A DNA stretch of 64,000 bases, taken from contig NC_067129.1 in assembly GCF_021347895.1 (NCBI RefSeq), forward strand, positions 31,905,690 through 31,969,689, given 5' to 3'. The DNA is from Acanthochromis polyacanthus (Eukaryota; Chordata; Actinopteri; Pomacentridae). The notes under the pieces are model-generated. The model was given only the letters and a program-made list of their open reading frames with translations, was not told the DNA's origin and did not search any database. The translations under genes and the position numbers were made by a program. Every line of letters starts with the position of its first letter. Position 1 is the stretch's first letter. Of this stretch, positions 1 to 10,959 are shown piece after piece.

Positions 1-99
1 TATTTCATTCATTCAGATCTACAACGTGTTACTTTAGTGTTCCCTTCATTTTTTGAGCAGTGTACATTCCCAGTGTGGGAGGGAAAGGCTTTCTTGTTT

Positions 100-243
100 T
101 TAATTCAATGATTTTAATGTTGTAAAGCACTTTGTGGTGCAATTTTATTGGATGAAAAGTGTTATACAAATAAAGTTTGATTGATTGCTTGCTTGACTGC
201 TTGATTGATTGACTGATTGATTAATTGATTGATTGATTGATTG
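100..243 (+). repeat. 3' tail of a LINE or SINE with TTGA repeats
   Basis: The segment reads like the 3' end of a fish retroposon: a GCACTTTGTGG-like stretch, a GTTATACAAATAAAG motif, then a degenerate tetranucleotide array of ATTG/TTGA units. Such terminal repeats are usual at the 3' ends of L2/Rex-type LINEs and their SINEs. No coding part is visible to the left, so the element is either 5'-truncated or continues outside the window. Confidence 0.5.
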
Positions 244-439
244 ACAAGCAGGTTTAATTGAAATATTTTAAGTACATATGGTCTCGTTGGCTTTCCTAAA
301 TGCCTGTTTGCTCAATCATTTTGACAAACAAATACATGCACTGACAGGAGCTTCATATTAGTTAGAATCTATATTTATCCACATTTCTGAACCTCAGTCT
401 CATACTCTGCTTAACTTTCTTCATGGCAGTCAGTACAGA

Positions 440-440
<1 letters not shown>

Positions 441-472
<32 letters not shown>
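441..472. repeat. TG/TA microsatellite
   Basis: A short run of TG dinucleotides passes into about eleven TA dinucleotides. It lies in non-coding DNA upstream of the first tRNA gene. Confidence 0.9.
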
Positions 473-681
473 CCAGGCTTTCATAACACGAAAAAAGTAA
501 TAAAGAAGGTTTTATTGATTAATTTTATTGCTGTGATTCATTATTTTCTATTCAGAACCAGTATCTGTGTGTTCTACACTGTTCACTTCATATGAGGTAC
601 TTATTGCTTCTTGCTTGGCACGTCTGCTTCGATGCTAAACCACATCCATTTTTCAGAACAGGAAATAATAAACCAACACCA

Positions 682-754
682 TGTTTCCGCCCGGTCTCGA
701 ACCGGGGACCTTTCGCGTGTTAGGCGAATGTGATAACCACTACACTACGGAAAC
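682..754 (-). tRNA. tRNA-Val (anticodon AAC)
   Basis: The minus strand folds into a complete cloverleaf of 73 nt. The acceptor stem GTTTCCG/CGGAAAC pairs perfectly. The D arm is the normal GTGTAGTGGTTATCAC, the anticodon stem TTCGC/GCGAA encloses CTAACAC, and the T arm CCCGG/CCGGG carries TTCGAGA. The discriminator base is A. Box A and box B are both intact, so RNA polymerase III transcription is plausible. Decayed partial copies with the same flanks lie nearby (2226-2265, 3400-3425, 9567-9608), so this looks like the surviving member of a local tRNA duplication. Confidence 0.93.
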
Positions 755-985
755 TGCTGTGTGGTGATGCATTCAAGGACGTAGGACAGACATGTAAAGT
801 ATTATAATGACGGCATTTATGCATTTTGACGCTGTTGCTGTCACATAACTGGAAATGTCTGAAGTCTGACTCATATTTTCAACGAGCAAACTGACGCTGA
901 CACAACAACAGGTAATTTAACAGAAGATGATTCTAAGAACTGCTCACAACTTTTCTCAACTTGGAGACTAGTTAAGTAGAGTCTA
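755..985. repeat. tRNA-Val flanking block, repeated locally
   Basis: The sequence just beyond the tRNA-Val 5' end recurs at about 2051-2150 and 9609-9810 with the same motifs in the same order: GGTGATGCATTCA, a TAATGACGGCATTTATGC stretch, and the block AAGATGATTCTAAGAACTGC. The left flank of the tRNA (about 530-682) recurs at 3240-3400. These are segmental duplications carrying tRNA genes, not a dispersed transposon family as far as this window shows. Confidence 0.75.
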
Positions 986-1100
986 ACCTGGACATTAGCT
1001 AGCTGGAACCATTCACTCGGCTTCAAGTGACACGTTTTACATGTTTTATGTGGAAATGTGTTTTTCCTTGTTAAAAATACGATTGAGCCAAAGGTCAGAA

Positions 1101-1182
1101 GTTGTCGTGGCCGAGCGGTTAAGGCGATGGATTAGAAATCCATTGGGGTTTCCCCGCGCAGGTTCGAATCCTGCCAACAACG
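1101..1182 (+). tRNA. tRNA-Ser (anticodon AGA)
   Basis: This is an 82 nt class II tRNA with the long variable arm typical of serine tRNAs (TTGGGGTTTCCCCGC). The anticodon stem-loop reads TGGATTAGAAATCCA with anticodon AGA, and the T arm GCAGG/CCTGC holds TTCGAAT. Box A (TGGCCGAGCGG) and box B are normal. The acceptor stem GTTGTCG/CAACAAC has one C-A mismatch at its sixth pair, which may lower activity. Decayed relatives lie at 1356-1437 and 40998-41073. Confidence 0.9.
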
Positions 1183-1355
1183 TTGGAGCCTTTTGGAATG
1201 AAATGTCTAAACTGAGACTTCTTTCCACAGTTTGATGACATTTGAGGTTAATCATGACTCTAAACTTTGAATCTTCAGTTAAATACAACCAGACGTCCTT
1301 TGTGAGTCACTGCTGAAAGTTCAGTTGGTGTTTGATGCATTCCAAAAGATTCCCA

Positions 1356-1437
1356 CGTTGTCGGCAAGATTCCAACCTGTGCAGGGAGACCCCAATGGAT
1401 TTCTGGTCCATCACCTTCATCACTCGGCCACAACAAC
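1356..1437 (-). pseudogene. tRNA-Ser (AGA) pseudogene
   Basis: The minus strand resembles the tRNA-Ser at 1101 over its full 82 nt and keeps the AGA anticodon, but is damaged. The D arm reads GAGTGATGAAGGTGATGG, the T loop is TTGGAAT instead of TTCGAAT, which breaks box B, and the T stem has mismatches. It lies in inverted orientation 173 bp from the better copy. Its downstream flank is shared with the copy near 41 kb. Confidence 0.85.
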
Positions 1438-1974
1438 CCATAGAAAAGTACATTTTCACATCAAAAACACACTATTGGGGAGTTCAAGATGTAGAGAATA
1501 AAATAAGACAACTACAGTGAGGTTGCTAGCTCATGTTAGCATGCTTAGCTTAGCCAAATCTAACATTAACAGAAGCTAATTCTAAGAACTACTCACAGGT
1601 TTTCTCAGCAGTTTCAAAAGAAAGTCATCCATCAATGATGTGTTCAAAATGACTGAATCAGGCGTCGGCCCAGCTGTGACATCATCAGTGACCCCTGACG
1701 TCACAGATCACCTCCAGCCGTGTCGCACCGACAAGAACAAACCACTGACTTTCCCTTTTTGGAAGCTCTTGTGATGCTCCTGCAGCTTTTTTTTTTCCTC
1801 GACATCATCTTTGCGTCCCATAGAAATGGTGGCATTATTCTGGTTGTAAGAGCAGTTTACAGCTTTAAATACCAAGAAGCATCGACAGAATGAATGGAAT
1901 GTTCTATGTATGTAATTAAATGTACATTTGGTTGACTTGCCTAATAAATACAACGATAATAATAATATAAATTA

Positions 1975-2050
1975 CTCCCCATCAGAGAACCAAACCTCAG
2001 TCTTCCACATGGCAGGCAGAGATACGTGATAACCGCTACACTACTGAAAC
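1975..2050 (-). pseudogene. Chimeric tRNA pseudogene: Val 5' half, Asp 3' half
   Basis: On the minus strand the first part (GTTTCAGTAGTGTAGCGG and on through ATCACGT) follows tRNA-Val. The rest follows tRNA-Asp, with an anticodon-arm relic CTGCCTGCCATG (GTC changed to GCC), the block GAAGACTGAGGTTTGG as a damaged T arm, and the terminus GATGGGGAG. The flank past the Val end is the repeated tRNA-Val flank. Recombination between neighbouring tRNA genes explains the join. It cannot fold as a functional tRNA. Confidence 0.7.
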
Positions 2051-2225
2051 GGCTGTCTGGTGATGCATTCAAGAACGCAGGACAGACGTGTAAAGTATTA
2101 TAATGACGGCATTTATGCATTTTGACTCTCATGCTGTCACTGGTTGAGTCTGTGGAGCTTCCTTATGTCTGTTTTATGTCTTTTTTATGTCTGTTTATGT
2201 CTTATGTCTCGCCTAACATGCTTTT

Positions 2226-2265
2226 ACGTGTTAGGCGAACGTGATAACCACTACACTACGGACAC
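2226..2265 (-). pseudogene. tRNA-Val 5' half remnant
   Basis: The minus strand matches the first 40 nt or so of tRNA-Val(AAC): acceptor 5' strand, D arm and anticodon stem-loop with CCTAACACG. The T arm and acceptor 3' strand are missing. The neighbouring flank (GGTGATGCGTTCA) is the one seen at the intact gene. Confidence 0.8.
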
Positions 2266-2479
2266 AGCTGTCTGGTGATGCGTTCACGGTCGTAGGACAG
2301 ATGTATGAAGTATCTTCGTCCAATCCAAGTCGTCTTCATCGTGTAATCGAGTACTTATATGTGTTGTGTGTGTCAGTTTTTAGATACAGAAGTAACTTAG
2401 GTGTGGCTTCCTGTTTCTATGTCCGTCTAAACTTTAAAATGTTATCATTCAGTTTGTCCAATTTATATTTAAGATGACT

Positions 2480-2960
2480 AAATTTAAATTATTAAATTAT
2501 TTAACCACTGATATAAGGCAAATTTATTTAGTTTATCTTCATGATTAATAAAGGATTCTCATAGTTTTATCTTTAACTGTTGTTTAGAATATTGTTCCAA
2601 TTGGTTTCTTTAAGTTTATCTTTATCTTTCCGTTAATATTTTATTTTCATTGTTCTTTAGTTTCCTTTTTCTAAGGTATTTCACAATTTGGTACTATTAA
2701 ATGATTGTGTTTGCTTTGATCCTTTCGACCTTTCATAGTTGCCTCATGCGTACATGACTGCTTCTAAGTGCACTTTGTCATTTTTCTCTGAAATGATGCG
2801 ACTCCATTCATCCATGAAACGGAGCCGTTATTGTGGTGTAACCTGTCTATTCTTGTCTTCGATACCAGACAGCAAGCGTCGGGTACATTTCCCTTAAAAC
2901 GTCTGACACCCGAGTAGGTGTTGAAAGCATCTCTCTTAAACTGGCCTCTAAGTTTAGGGT
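2480..2960. repeat. AT-rich repeat block, uninterrupted copy
   Basis: The block matches 16688-16941 followed by 20073-20230 in the same order: the CACTGATAAGGCA-like start, TTAACTGTTGTTTA, then a GCGTAC stretch and TTTTTCTCTGAAAT. Here it is continuous, whereas at 16.7-20.2 kb an L1-like LINE splits it. No gene is visible and the nature of the block is unknown. Confidence 0.55.
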
Positions 2961-3399
2961 CAGAGTACACAGATGTCAATGCTTAGATAATACATCATGA
3001 GCACACTGGTAATATACTTGACTGCATGGCTTACAAAAACTGCAGTTGCAATAGCACACTAATATAAAACTGATTATATGATAAAACAAGTTGTGGTTAA
3101 ATGAGATTAACTGTAGATTAGATAGAAGATATTCCCAACAATATACATATCTACCTAGTCTTTTATAACATGGCAAAAGTGGACATATTTTTGCTAAATT
3201 TATATTACAGATTAAATTTTTTTAAAGTTTTATTTCTTAAGTTTATTGCTATGATTCATTATTTTCCATTTACAATCAGTATCTGTGTGTTCTACACTAT
3301 TCACTTCATACCAGGTACTTTTTCCTTCTTGCTTGGCACGTCTGCTTCGATGCTAAACCGCATCCATTTTTCAGAACAGGAAATAATAAACCAACACCA

Positions 3400-3425
3400 T
3401 GTTTCCGCCCGGTCTCGCACCGACA
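3400..3425 (-). pseudogene. tRNA-Val 3' half remnant
   Basis: Only the T arm and acceptor 3' strand of a tRNA-Val remain on the minus strand (CCGGGCGGAAACA preceded by TGCGAGA). Sequence identity with the 682-754 locus continues through the 3' flank to about 3240, so this is a broken duplicate of that gene region. Confidence 0.75.
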
Positions 3426-3497
3426 ACCCTTGGGTACGGATGTAATATATTTTTGGCCACTATGGAGATTTGGGGGGCGCTGTTTCACCCTCTTTGG

Positions 3498-6400
3498 TAG
3501 AGTGCCGATATAATGAGAGTGGCGACAACTGGGGATTTGACGCCATTTTGTTTCCATTCACTCAATATGGGACGCGCAGCGCGAGGTGCACATTCACGAA
3601 AACTAAGACATGTTTTGGACAAAATAATTTACTGGCTTGTTTTGTCTGGATGTCCAAGTTTGGATTATGGCCGTCTTTAGTGGAATATTTTCATCTGTGA
3701 CTAGTTTTGAGCCTTCAAAGGTGAGTTGTGCTGTTTACGTTATTTGTTTGTTGGACAAATGTGTTCATATTACCCGCTGTGGTAAACACATCTGAAAGTG
3801 GTTTATACCGGCGGATTCATGGGAATCTAAGCTTTCCATGGGTGTATAATGTCTGTGTTTCCCCTAGGATTGGTGCCTGGGGGGGGGGGGTTGTTTTCGC
3901 GTCGGTCGTTGTCGCCGTCGTACAAAAACTCGAAATAAGGAATTTGAGTCATAATATGTTTTAATTACCTCCCTACATTTATGTAATGTATGTATTTTTA
4001 TTAATTACTTGCTTATGCCTAGAGCTAACAATACGATATCAGGCCGATTTTGGCTAGGTTTTTTGTCGGAGCTTGTCTGCTCTTGTCTCACCCAACACTA
4101 AACTAAAATTGGCCTGATATCGCATAGTGTGCTCTAAGCATTAATTACTTACCAATATCAGTTTTGTACAGCCAGGGGGAATATTTCCCCTCTGACAACC
4201 AAGCTGGGTCAAAGCCAGGCGTAAACTAACCGTGACGTCACCCGTTGGTTTCAACGCCGAGTTAAAATGAAGCCCGGATTTTGCTACTTCCTGGTCACCG
4301 TTTTAGATTTTTTGGAGCCAGTGACGTAAAAAGCGTCATCAAACAGGCTGGACCGGAGAGAAACTCGGGGCAGGATTGGCTGAGGACTCTCTTATCCCGC
4401 CCACATTTTACCGCAGAGGCTTCTGTTGCTGTCTATCAAGTATAGCCACGCCCCCTGGCTCCGCCAACTTTAACGATTTATTTAAAATTCAGTATTGATT
4501 TATTTTGAGATCGGCCACCTGATCTCTCATTTTGACCATGAGAACTAACGGGAAAAAAATCCTGAGCTGTAGAACATCAGTCTATCAAATTTTATTTTTT
4601 CCAAGAATGAATTGGGGTCTATGGAGAAAAAGCTTTTTGGAGCCAACCCTAGCTGACGGCGTGATATTGCAAGTTTTAGACACTTCCGGGTGGACTTCAA
4701 TTCTGGAGCCAGATGCTACGTCCACTATATATACAGTCTATGGTCAAAGCCCGACATGCGGTGGTGAGATGATGACTTTTGCTGCGAGGCAGGTGGGGGG
4801 GCTTGCCGTGCAGAACTTTGGCTGCTGTCACTTGGCCCGGGAGAGGCAGAGCTGCTCTGGGTGCTACTGCTTGAAGAGCCAGAGGGGCGGCTGGTGTTGC
4901 CATTATCACCCTGTGACTGTGAACGTTTAAAAAACGCTGAGATTTTGCTTTGTTTTTCATGTGCCATTTTCTGACAGTCGCTGGCGGGAGTCTGCTCACA
5001 TGTGCGCTCACGCTTGTGTGTGTGTACACGTGTGTGCGCACGCCGATATTAAAATATATAATTTTCACCATTTTGTACCACTTATTGAGCGTGTGAATCA
5101 TTTTTAGCCCATTTTTACGTTACGGTGTTGAAAGGCTTCATCTAATTATTTTATTACAATAATAATAATAATAATAATAATATTTTATTTATTTTAGGCC
5201 CAATATTACGACAGACGTCGTCTCAAAGGACCAATTTTGCATCATAAGAAGTCATGCTGTTAAAAAGAGCGTCTTCATTTTTTTTAAAAATCTCTATGAA
5301 GTTTCATCGCGGGTCCCACTTCCCTTCATTCTTTTTTCATTTTTAACACTCCTACACGATTGAGAACAACAACACATGGCCCCGCTATACGGTCGTAATT
5401 ACCTCATGGCGCGCGTCACTGTCATCAGAGGTGGTTTTTCCTTCTGCTTCTTTATTTTATGGCTGAAATAACTCTATATTTTGGCCGTAGTTTGTTGCAG
5501 AAAGTAAAACACGAGACGTGCCACTGCAAACTAGTGTTTGTGTGTGTGGTGACTGTGGGGTGGGGGGGCAGTGTGACTGTTTACAAGATGGAGGGAGGGG
5601 GGAGTAGACACAGTGGAGTGCTGCAGCGAGTGCTGTAAGGACAGCATGTGGAGCGGCCTTTATGCAGGAAAACTAAAGTTTGCGTGTAAAAAAGTAACAA
5701 TTATTTTAATTTAACTTGACCTTCTGGGGGGGTGGGGGGTGCCGTTGGGGGGGCGGGGCGCCCCCCTAATATAATCGTAGGGGAAACACTGAATGTTTCT
5801 ATCATCGAGTTTGCAGCTTCGGTCAATTTAGTAAAATACGTTTTCCCGTCCGCCTGTACGGTGCTGCAGCTGTAAGCATATGGCTAACAGCATCCTCATG
5901 CTAACGGCGGCTAACAGCCCAGAAATAGGTGAACAACACGGAGCCTGTTCGGGTCATATGAGGCTGATAAGTGACTGCAGGTTGGACGGAAAACAGAAAA
6001 TAGGAAACAGAAAACTGTCAGCTGTTTGTTGAATTGGAAATCATGCGAATGAACAGGGAGGCTGTTGTGCATGAAAATGGTCAAAGTCAAAATAACCACA
6101 ACTGCCTAAAATCACATCAAACTTTTCTATCTGTCATTCACCCATACATCATAACATGAAAGTACATACATGGGACTAACCTGGCACAGAAATCACGATG
6201 AAGTCGGTTTCCGTCCCACTCTCTGGACTTTATTTTCCCACAGGTTCATTCTTTCACTATTACTGGGAAATCTAAACATGTGTAATCCCTTCTCCGATCG
6301 ATTTGTGCACCCAAAGGCACAACAGCCCGTCATTTTTCAGGTATTTATGAAGCCAAAAACGACCTAGAATTACTCTCTGCGTTGTAAACAACGTTAACAG

Positions 6401-6505
6401 GCATAACCGGCGTTCATGAATTGGAAACAAAATGGCTCCTATAGATCACGTGACCAAAATTTTTTGGACCCGTCATATCGCCACTCTCATTATACAGGCA
6501 CTCTA
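3498..6505. mobile_element. hAT-like DNA transposon of about 3 kb
   Basis: The ends are inverted repeats: TAGAGTGCC plus about 20 more matching bases (TATAATGAGAGTGGCGA) at the left, mirrored at the right before GGCACTCTA. An 8 bp direct repeat CTCTTTGG flanks it (3490-3497 and 6506-6513). Eight-base target duplications and the terminal TAGAG fit hAT elements; P elements also make 8 bp duplications. No intact transposase is present, so it is non-autonomous. It holds one open N-terminal exon (4725-4967, minus) and a 3.5-3.9 kb segment that recurs as fragments at 13.1 and 33.1 kb. Confidence 0.75.
4725..4967 (-). pseudogene. Transposon protein N-terminal exon with PIP-box-like motif
   Basis: This minus-strand frame of 80 codons starts with MAHEKQSKISAFFKR and passes into a Ser/Gln-rich low-complexity tract. 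QSKISAFF fits the PCNA-binding PIP-box pattern (Q-x-x-hydrophobic-x-x-F-F). Its last codons overlap a TATATACAGTCTATGGT-type terminus that looks like a separate MITE end, so the true exon probably stops near 4745. No zinc finger or catalytic region follows. It is best read as the broken first exon of the surrounding element's protein. Confidence 0.45.
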
Positions 6506-6840
6506 CTCTTTGGTAGCGCTGACAAGCCCCCGCTTCTTACTGTATGATTGCCAGTCTGCAGCATGTAATCATGTAATCTGTTGATTTTAACTCTGAGTAT
6601 GACTGGAATTGATTTCGGCGATCTTCATGACTTTAAGTTACTGCAACTGTGTCGGGTTTTTGTGTGTATTTTGTAAGATTTGTAACAGTTTTAAAAAAAG
6701 AGAAATGTGGCTTTTACTAGGGGGATATTGTACTCAATGACATTTGCCATCTTAAAAATGTGAAAAAATAATAGCTTAACTAAGCAATGTTTTCCATTAA
6801 CTAGTGTTACCAAATTACCAAATGAGTTAAGCGTTAATAT

Positions 6841-8090
6841 TATTCAATTCAATTCAAATTTATTTATTTCGTCAAGGATGTGTAGCACAGAAATACACAT
6901 TTTATGATCATCAGATGACCAGTCATACACACATGTTGTGTGATACACACCCCTGCTCGAAAAGGAGCAGGCTGAAGAAAATCTTATATTTCCTGCCGCT
7001 TATCAACTGAAGTTAGCTTTGCTGGATGACTCACACGACTAAGTAAACATATTGAAACAATCCACACAAAATACATTCAAAGATAATAAAAAAGAAGAAG
7101 AAAACACAAACAAAATTACCCTTCCACAACCTTTCATGAAATACAAAACAAACACAACACATACAACTGTGCAGCTTACAAAACTGTACGGGACATCTTT
7201 TCTTTTCTAAATCATAGGTACCTGAGTAAATAGTCCAAATTTAGGCACAAAATAAAAATCAAAACAGATCAAACATGACACCTATGCTCTTGCATCTAAT
7301 CTCATTGTTCTGTCTTTAAAGACTTTCTTTAGATAAAATATATTTGTACAATCCTTGAATTCATCATAAAGAGAGTTCCAGAGTTTAACACTCACTACTG
7401 ACACACACATCCGTTTTAATGTGGTCCGTGCTGCATATGGCTGTTTAAAGTGACCTTTCCTTCTATGCTCAATCTCCTCTGAAGTGCAGAAAAATAAGTT
7501 TTGTATTGCTATTGGTAAAACTTTGTTTTTGACTTTGAACATAACTAATAATGTATGTAACTGAAGTAATTCCTGCCACTTCAATAATCTATCGAACAAT
7601 AGCATATTTGTGTGCTCCTGATAATCTGCTCTATAAATAATCCTGATTGCTCTCTTCTGTAGGAGGTACAGTGGTTTTGTGTTTTATAAGTGTTTCCCCA
7701 AACTTCCACACAATAACTAATATAGGGCAATATAAGTGCACAATACAGTGTCCTCATTGGGCTAAAATCTAATATGTGCTTTACCTTCTTTAAAATAAAA
7801 ATACTTTTTGACATTTTTTCCTTACATGTGCAATGTGGGCTTTCCAAGTTAGACCATCATCCAATATTACTCCCAAAAGCGGAGTTCATTGACCCTTTCT
7901 ATTTTAATTCCATCTATGGACAGTACAAGATTTTCTTCCTTTTTTTTTCCTATTTGTAAAAACCATAAATTTTGTCTTGTTTACATTTAATGATCATTTA
8001 TTGTCTTCAAACCATATCTTGATTTTAACCAATTCCTGTTCAACAGTGTTTGTAAAAGCTTTTATATCATATCCAGAAATATATAAATAG
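6841..8090 (-). mobile_element. Jockey-superfamily-like LINE fragment
   Basis: Read on the minus strand, the right part encodes the end of a reverse transcriptase palm/thumb region and the left part the C-terminal region plus 3' UTR. Recognisable pieces are LYCALILPYISYCVEVWGNT (near 7680-7780) and a basic tail with LWNSLYDEFK (near 7370). Frameshifts separate the pieces at 7581-7847 and 7282-7605. The element is 5'-truncated with no endonuclease domain, so it is dead. Confidence 0.7.
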
Positions 8091-8466
8091 ATTTATATTT
8101 GAGAGACTCAATGCTGAAACAATACTTGATATGAAACAACACAGGTTGATACTCAATATCTGATTAATCTGAAGAAATGTTCTCAATTTGTGTGTCATTT
8201 ACAGTAAATTAAACACATTGAGTGTAAAAAATACATTTACAGTTTTACTGAGGCAGTATCTATCAGGGCATTATTTTTGTATGTACATATGCAATATTAG
8301 GTCTTCAAATGGAATATTTTAAATAATGTGATTAAATTTACTGTAACAGGACAAACCTCTACCCTGTGGTATTTTTTTGGGCCAGATAATAATATTATTA
8401 TTATTATATTTACCATATAATACTTAATTTTGAATTAAATGTATTTAAGTCTTTAAATTAAACTAT
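8091..8466. other. AT-rich DNA, no gene seen
   Basis: Between the LINE fragment and the piggyBac-like element I see only AT-rich sequence with a short ATTATT array near 8385. No coding frame, RNA fold or repeat ends are apparent. Confidence 0.5.
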
Positions 8467-8470
8467 TTAA

Positions 8471-8669
8471 CCTCCTAAGACCCCAGCTTTGGTTTGGTTT
8501 GCATTTTAGTTTTTTTCTACTTACTTGGGATAATGAGTAACCAATAAATATAATAACTGGATAATATCTAATATCTGATTATTATGTTTATTACATTACA
8601 TATATCTAAATAAATAAATTAATTAATTAATATATGTATGTATGTATGTATATATATATATACATATAC

Positions 8670-8755
<86 letters not shown>

Positions 8756-8918
8756 CTAGATTTACATTGTTTTTATTATTATTATTATTTGTAGTAGTAG
8801 TAGTAGTAGAAGCAGTAATATTAGTATTATTATTAATATTAACAATATGCCCTTTTGGGGGGAAAAAATCAAGAGACAAAAAAAATGTCCACATATGTGG
8901 ACGGCAGGTCTTAAGAGG
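8471..8918. mobile_element. piggyBac-like non-autonomous element (MITE)
   Basis: The ends are inverted repeats CCTCCTAAGACC and GGTCTTAAGAGG, flanked on both sides by TTAA (8467-8470 and 8919-8922), the target of piggyBac transposases. It is 448 bp long, encodes nothing, and is largely filled by a TA/TG microsatellite and GTA/TTA triplets. Confidence 0.8.
8628..8756. repeat. Long TA/TG microsatellite
   Basis: About 130 bp of alternating TA with interspersed TATG and TACA units lie inside the piggyBac-like element. The apparent reading frames here (isoleucine/tyrosine repeats on both strands) are artefacts of the repeat. Confidence 0.95.
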
Positions 8919-8922
8919 TTAA

Positions 8923-9445
8923 AACACAGAAAAGTTTAAATATTGTCAGTACTGTAGGGAAACTTTTATAAAGAAAGCCTTACCATTACCAGCCAAGTTT
9001 TCGTTTTACACAGAATAAAAGCATAACCATGCTTTTACCTAACCACAATATTTTTTGTACTCTTTCCACCCCTGGTATTATTGATTTTGGGACAGCAAAA
9101 ATATTTTCCTGTTTCTAAAAGTGTAAACAAACTTTGCAATCCACACATGTTCATTTTGATATGCTCTTACAGAATAAATGTCATATTTGTACTGTGTTTT
9201 AGCTGTATGTTATGCTTAATTAACCTGTATTTTGTTCTTTAAACCTTATTCATATCATGATTATTGAATTATACGGTAACAGAATTACTTGACAGTAGTT
9301 ATAACATAATTTAAGCACAATATATACCTTCATATGCCTTATTTATTTTGAGGTGCAAATATTTTTGCATGACTTCGTGCAGTTACAGATTAATAGTGCT
9401 TAAACGGTTTTACTCAAATCAATTCAGCATTTGTACGCACAGTAA
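8923..9445. other. AT-rich DNA, no gene seen
   Basis: I find no coding frame, RNA gene or repeat boundary in this stretch between the piggyBac-like element and the next tRNA remnant block. Confidence 0.5.
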
Positions 9446-9830
9446 TTACTGTAAATGTTGAACACAAACGTTGATCATGATGTGATTTGAACTGGTTTCG
9501 ATCCCACGCCTGTCAGACAGCATCCGACTCTCTAAATTCTCTGCTACGGGTATCTGCAGCTGGCCCCGGTCTGTCAGGCAAACGTGATAACTGCTGCACG
9601 ACGGAAACGGCTGTCTGGTGATGCGTTCATGGACGTAGGACAGACATGTATAATGACGGCATTTATGCATTTTGACGCTGTTGTTGGCTCATAACTGGAA
9701 ATGTCAGAAGTCTGACTCATATTTTCAATGAGCAAACTGACGCTAACACACCAACAGGTAATTTAACAGAAGATGATTCTAAGAACTGCTCACAACTTTT
9801 CTCAGCTTGGACACTAAATACAGTCAGTTC
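9446..9830 (-). pseudogene. tRNA-Val remnant with duplicated flank
   Basis: At 9567-9608 the minus strand carries a damaged tRNA-Val 5' half (GTTTCCGTCGTGCAGC through GCCTGACAG). A possible T-arm relic GGGATCGAAACC lies about 60 bp further on. The flank from 9609 to about 9810 repeats that of the tRNA-Val at 682-754, including the TAATGACGGCATTTATGC and GATGATTCTAAGAACTGC motifs. No cloverleaf can form. Confidence 0.7.
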
Positions 9831-10014
9831 CTACTTTTTGATGCAGGAGGCGGTATCTGAATTTGAACGGTAGTGTAAATTTATCCACTTAGAATGAATA
9901 AAGCTGAAGCTCTGAGTGAGTTCTGCCCTTCGTCCTCGTCTCTGAACAGTTCCAACCTGTGGATTTTTCATTCGGCTTGTCTGCATCACGTGAAAGCAGA
10001 AAAAAAAGTTCTGG

Positions 10015-10341
10015 TCGCAGCTATGGGGAATATTTTATTACATTTAATCAACATTCTATCACATTTAATCTACAATTAATCTCATTAATCATAACTCATG
10101 TAATCATCATTTAATCACATTTAACCACAACTTTCCTGTCATAATCAAATTATATTACTGTGCTGTTTCTTATAATGAACTTATGCTACTCCTGCCAGCA
10201 TATGTATTAGTAGTGTGCTCATAACATGTGACCTAAGCATTGACCTCTCACTCATAAAAACTGAAGAGACAGATTAAAAGCTTAAAACAAATGGTTCTTC
10301 AGAGTGGTACCTCAGTAGCAATTCACAAATCCGTTTCAACA
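10015..10341. repeat. Unclassified LTR-like repeat, short copy
   Basis: It starts with ATGGGGAATATT and ends near a CAGTAGCAATTCACAAATCC stretch. The same start and a similar end (CATTAGCAGTAACAAAAGAATCC) bound the longer repeat at 29778-31253. The interior is AT-rich with repeated TTTAATCA words. It could be a pair of LTR-like elements of one family, but no target duplication is clear. Confidence 0.35.
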
Positions 10342-10454
10342 CAGCTCAAACCGATGGAAGAGGAAGCAGCAAGACGTTTTTAACTGTAGCTGAATGGGAC
10401 GACAGGGATCTGCAACTCAACCGCCGTCACCGTTTCCATTCTGCAGGTGTCATA

Positions 10455-10640
10455 AACTACATAATAATAATAAACTTTATTTCTATTGCACCTTTCTAAA
10501 CTGCCGTTAAAACACACAAAACATCAGATAAACCAAAAAAAGACATAAAACATCAGTAAAAATGAGTACAAGTTTAAAAACGCTTTCAAAAAAATCTGAG
10601 AAAATGATTTACCTGCTCATCTAGTTTCAAGTTTTCATGG
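10455..10640 (-). repeat. LINE or SINE 3' end, minus strand
   Basis: ATAATAATAATAAACTTTATTTCTATTGCACC is the reverse complement of a typical fish retroposon terminus (AATAAAG followed by short triplet repeats). No coding part follows. Confidence 0.4.
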
Positions 10641-10959
10641 AAAACATGAAATCGTCTGGGTGACCCCAAACTTTGAACAGTAGTGTATAGGGACCTATGA
10701 CTTAGAATGACTTCAGCTAATAACTGTGAGGGGATATCCTCAGCAAAGGGAGACAATCACTTCTCCGTCACACTGGATAGTTCCTGTTTGTCCTGATTTG
10801 GGAGGACAGCACTACTCTCTATCTTATCTGGCTCGGCGTTGCAACTCTGTCCAAGGCCACGTTTCTTTTCTGCACTTTCACACAGATCTTCACCCTCTCA
10901 CAGAGCAGGTGAAACAATCCTTAATACGTTTCCATCAAAACACAAAACAATCACTGTTG

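Noticed and set aside
1041..1288. Short frames over the tRNA-Ser locus
   Set aside because: The tRNA explains the conserved sequence; the frames have no other support.
4532..4930. Plus-strand frame of 132 codons
   Set aside because: It overlaps the opposite-strand transposon exon and a MITE-like terminus; composition and lack of motifs indicate a shadow frame.
8619..8922. Open frames of 91 and 94 codons on both strands
   Set aside because: They are translations of a TA/TG microsatellite (Ile/Tyr repeats) inside a piggyBac-like element.
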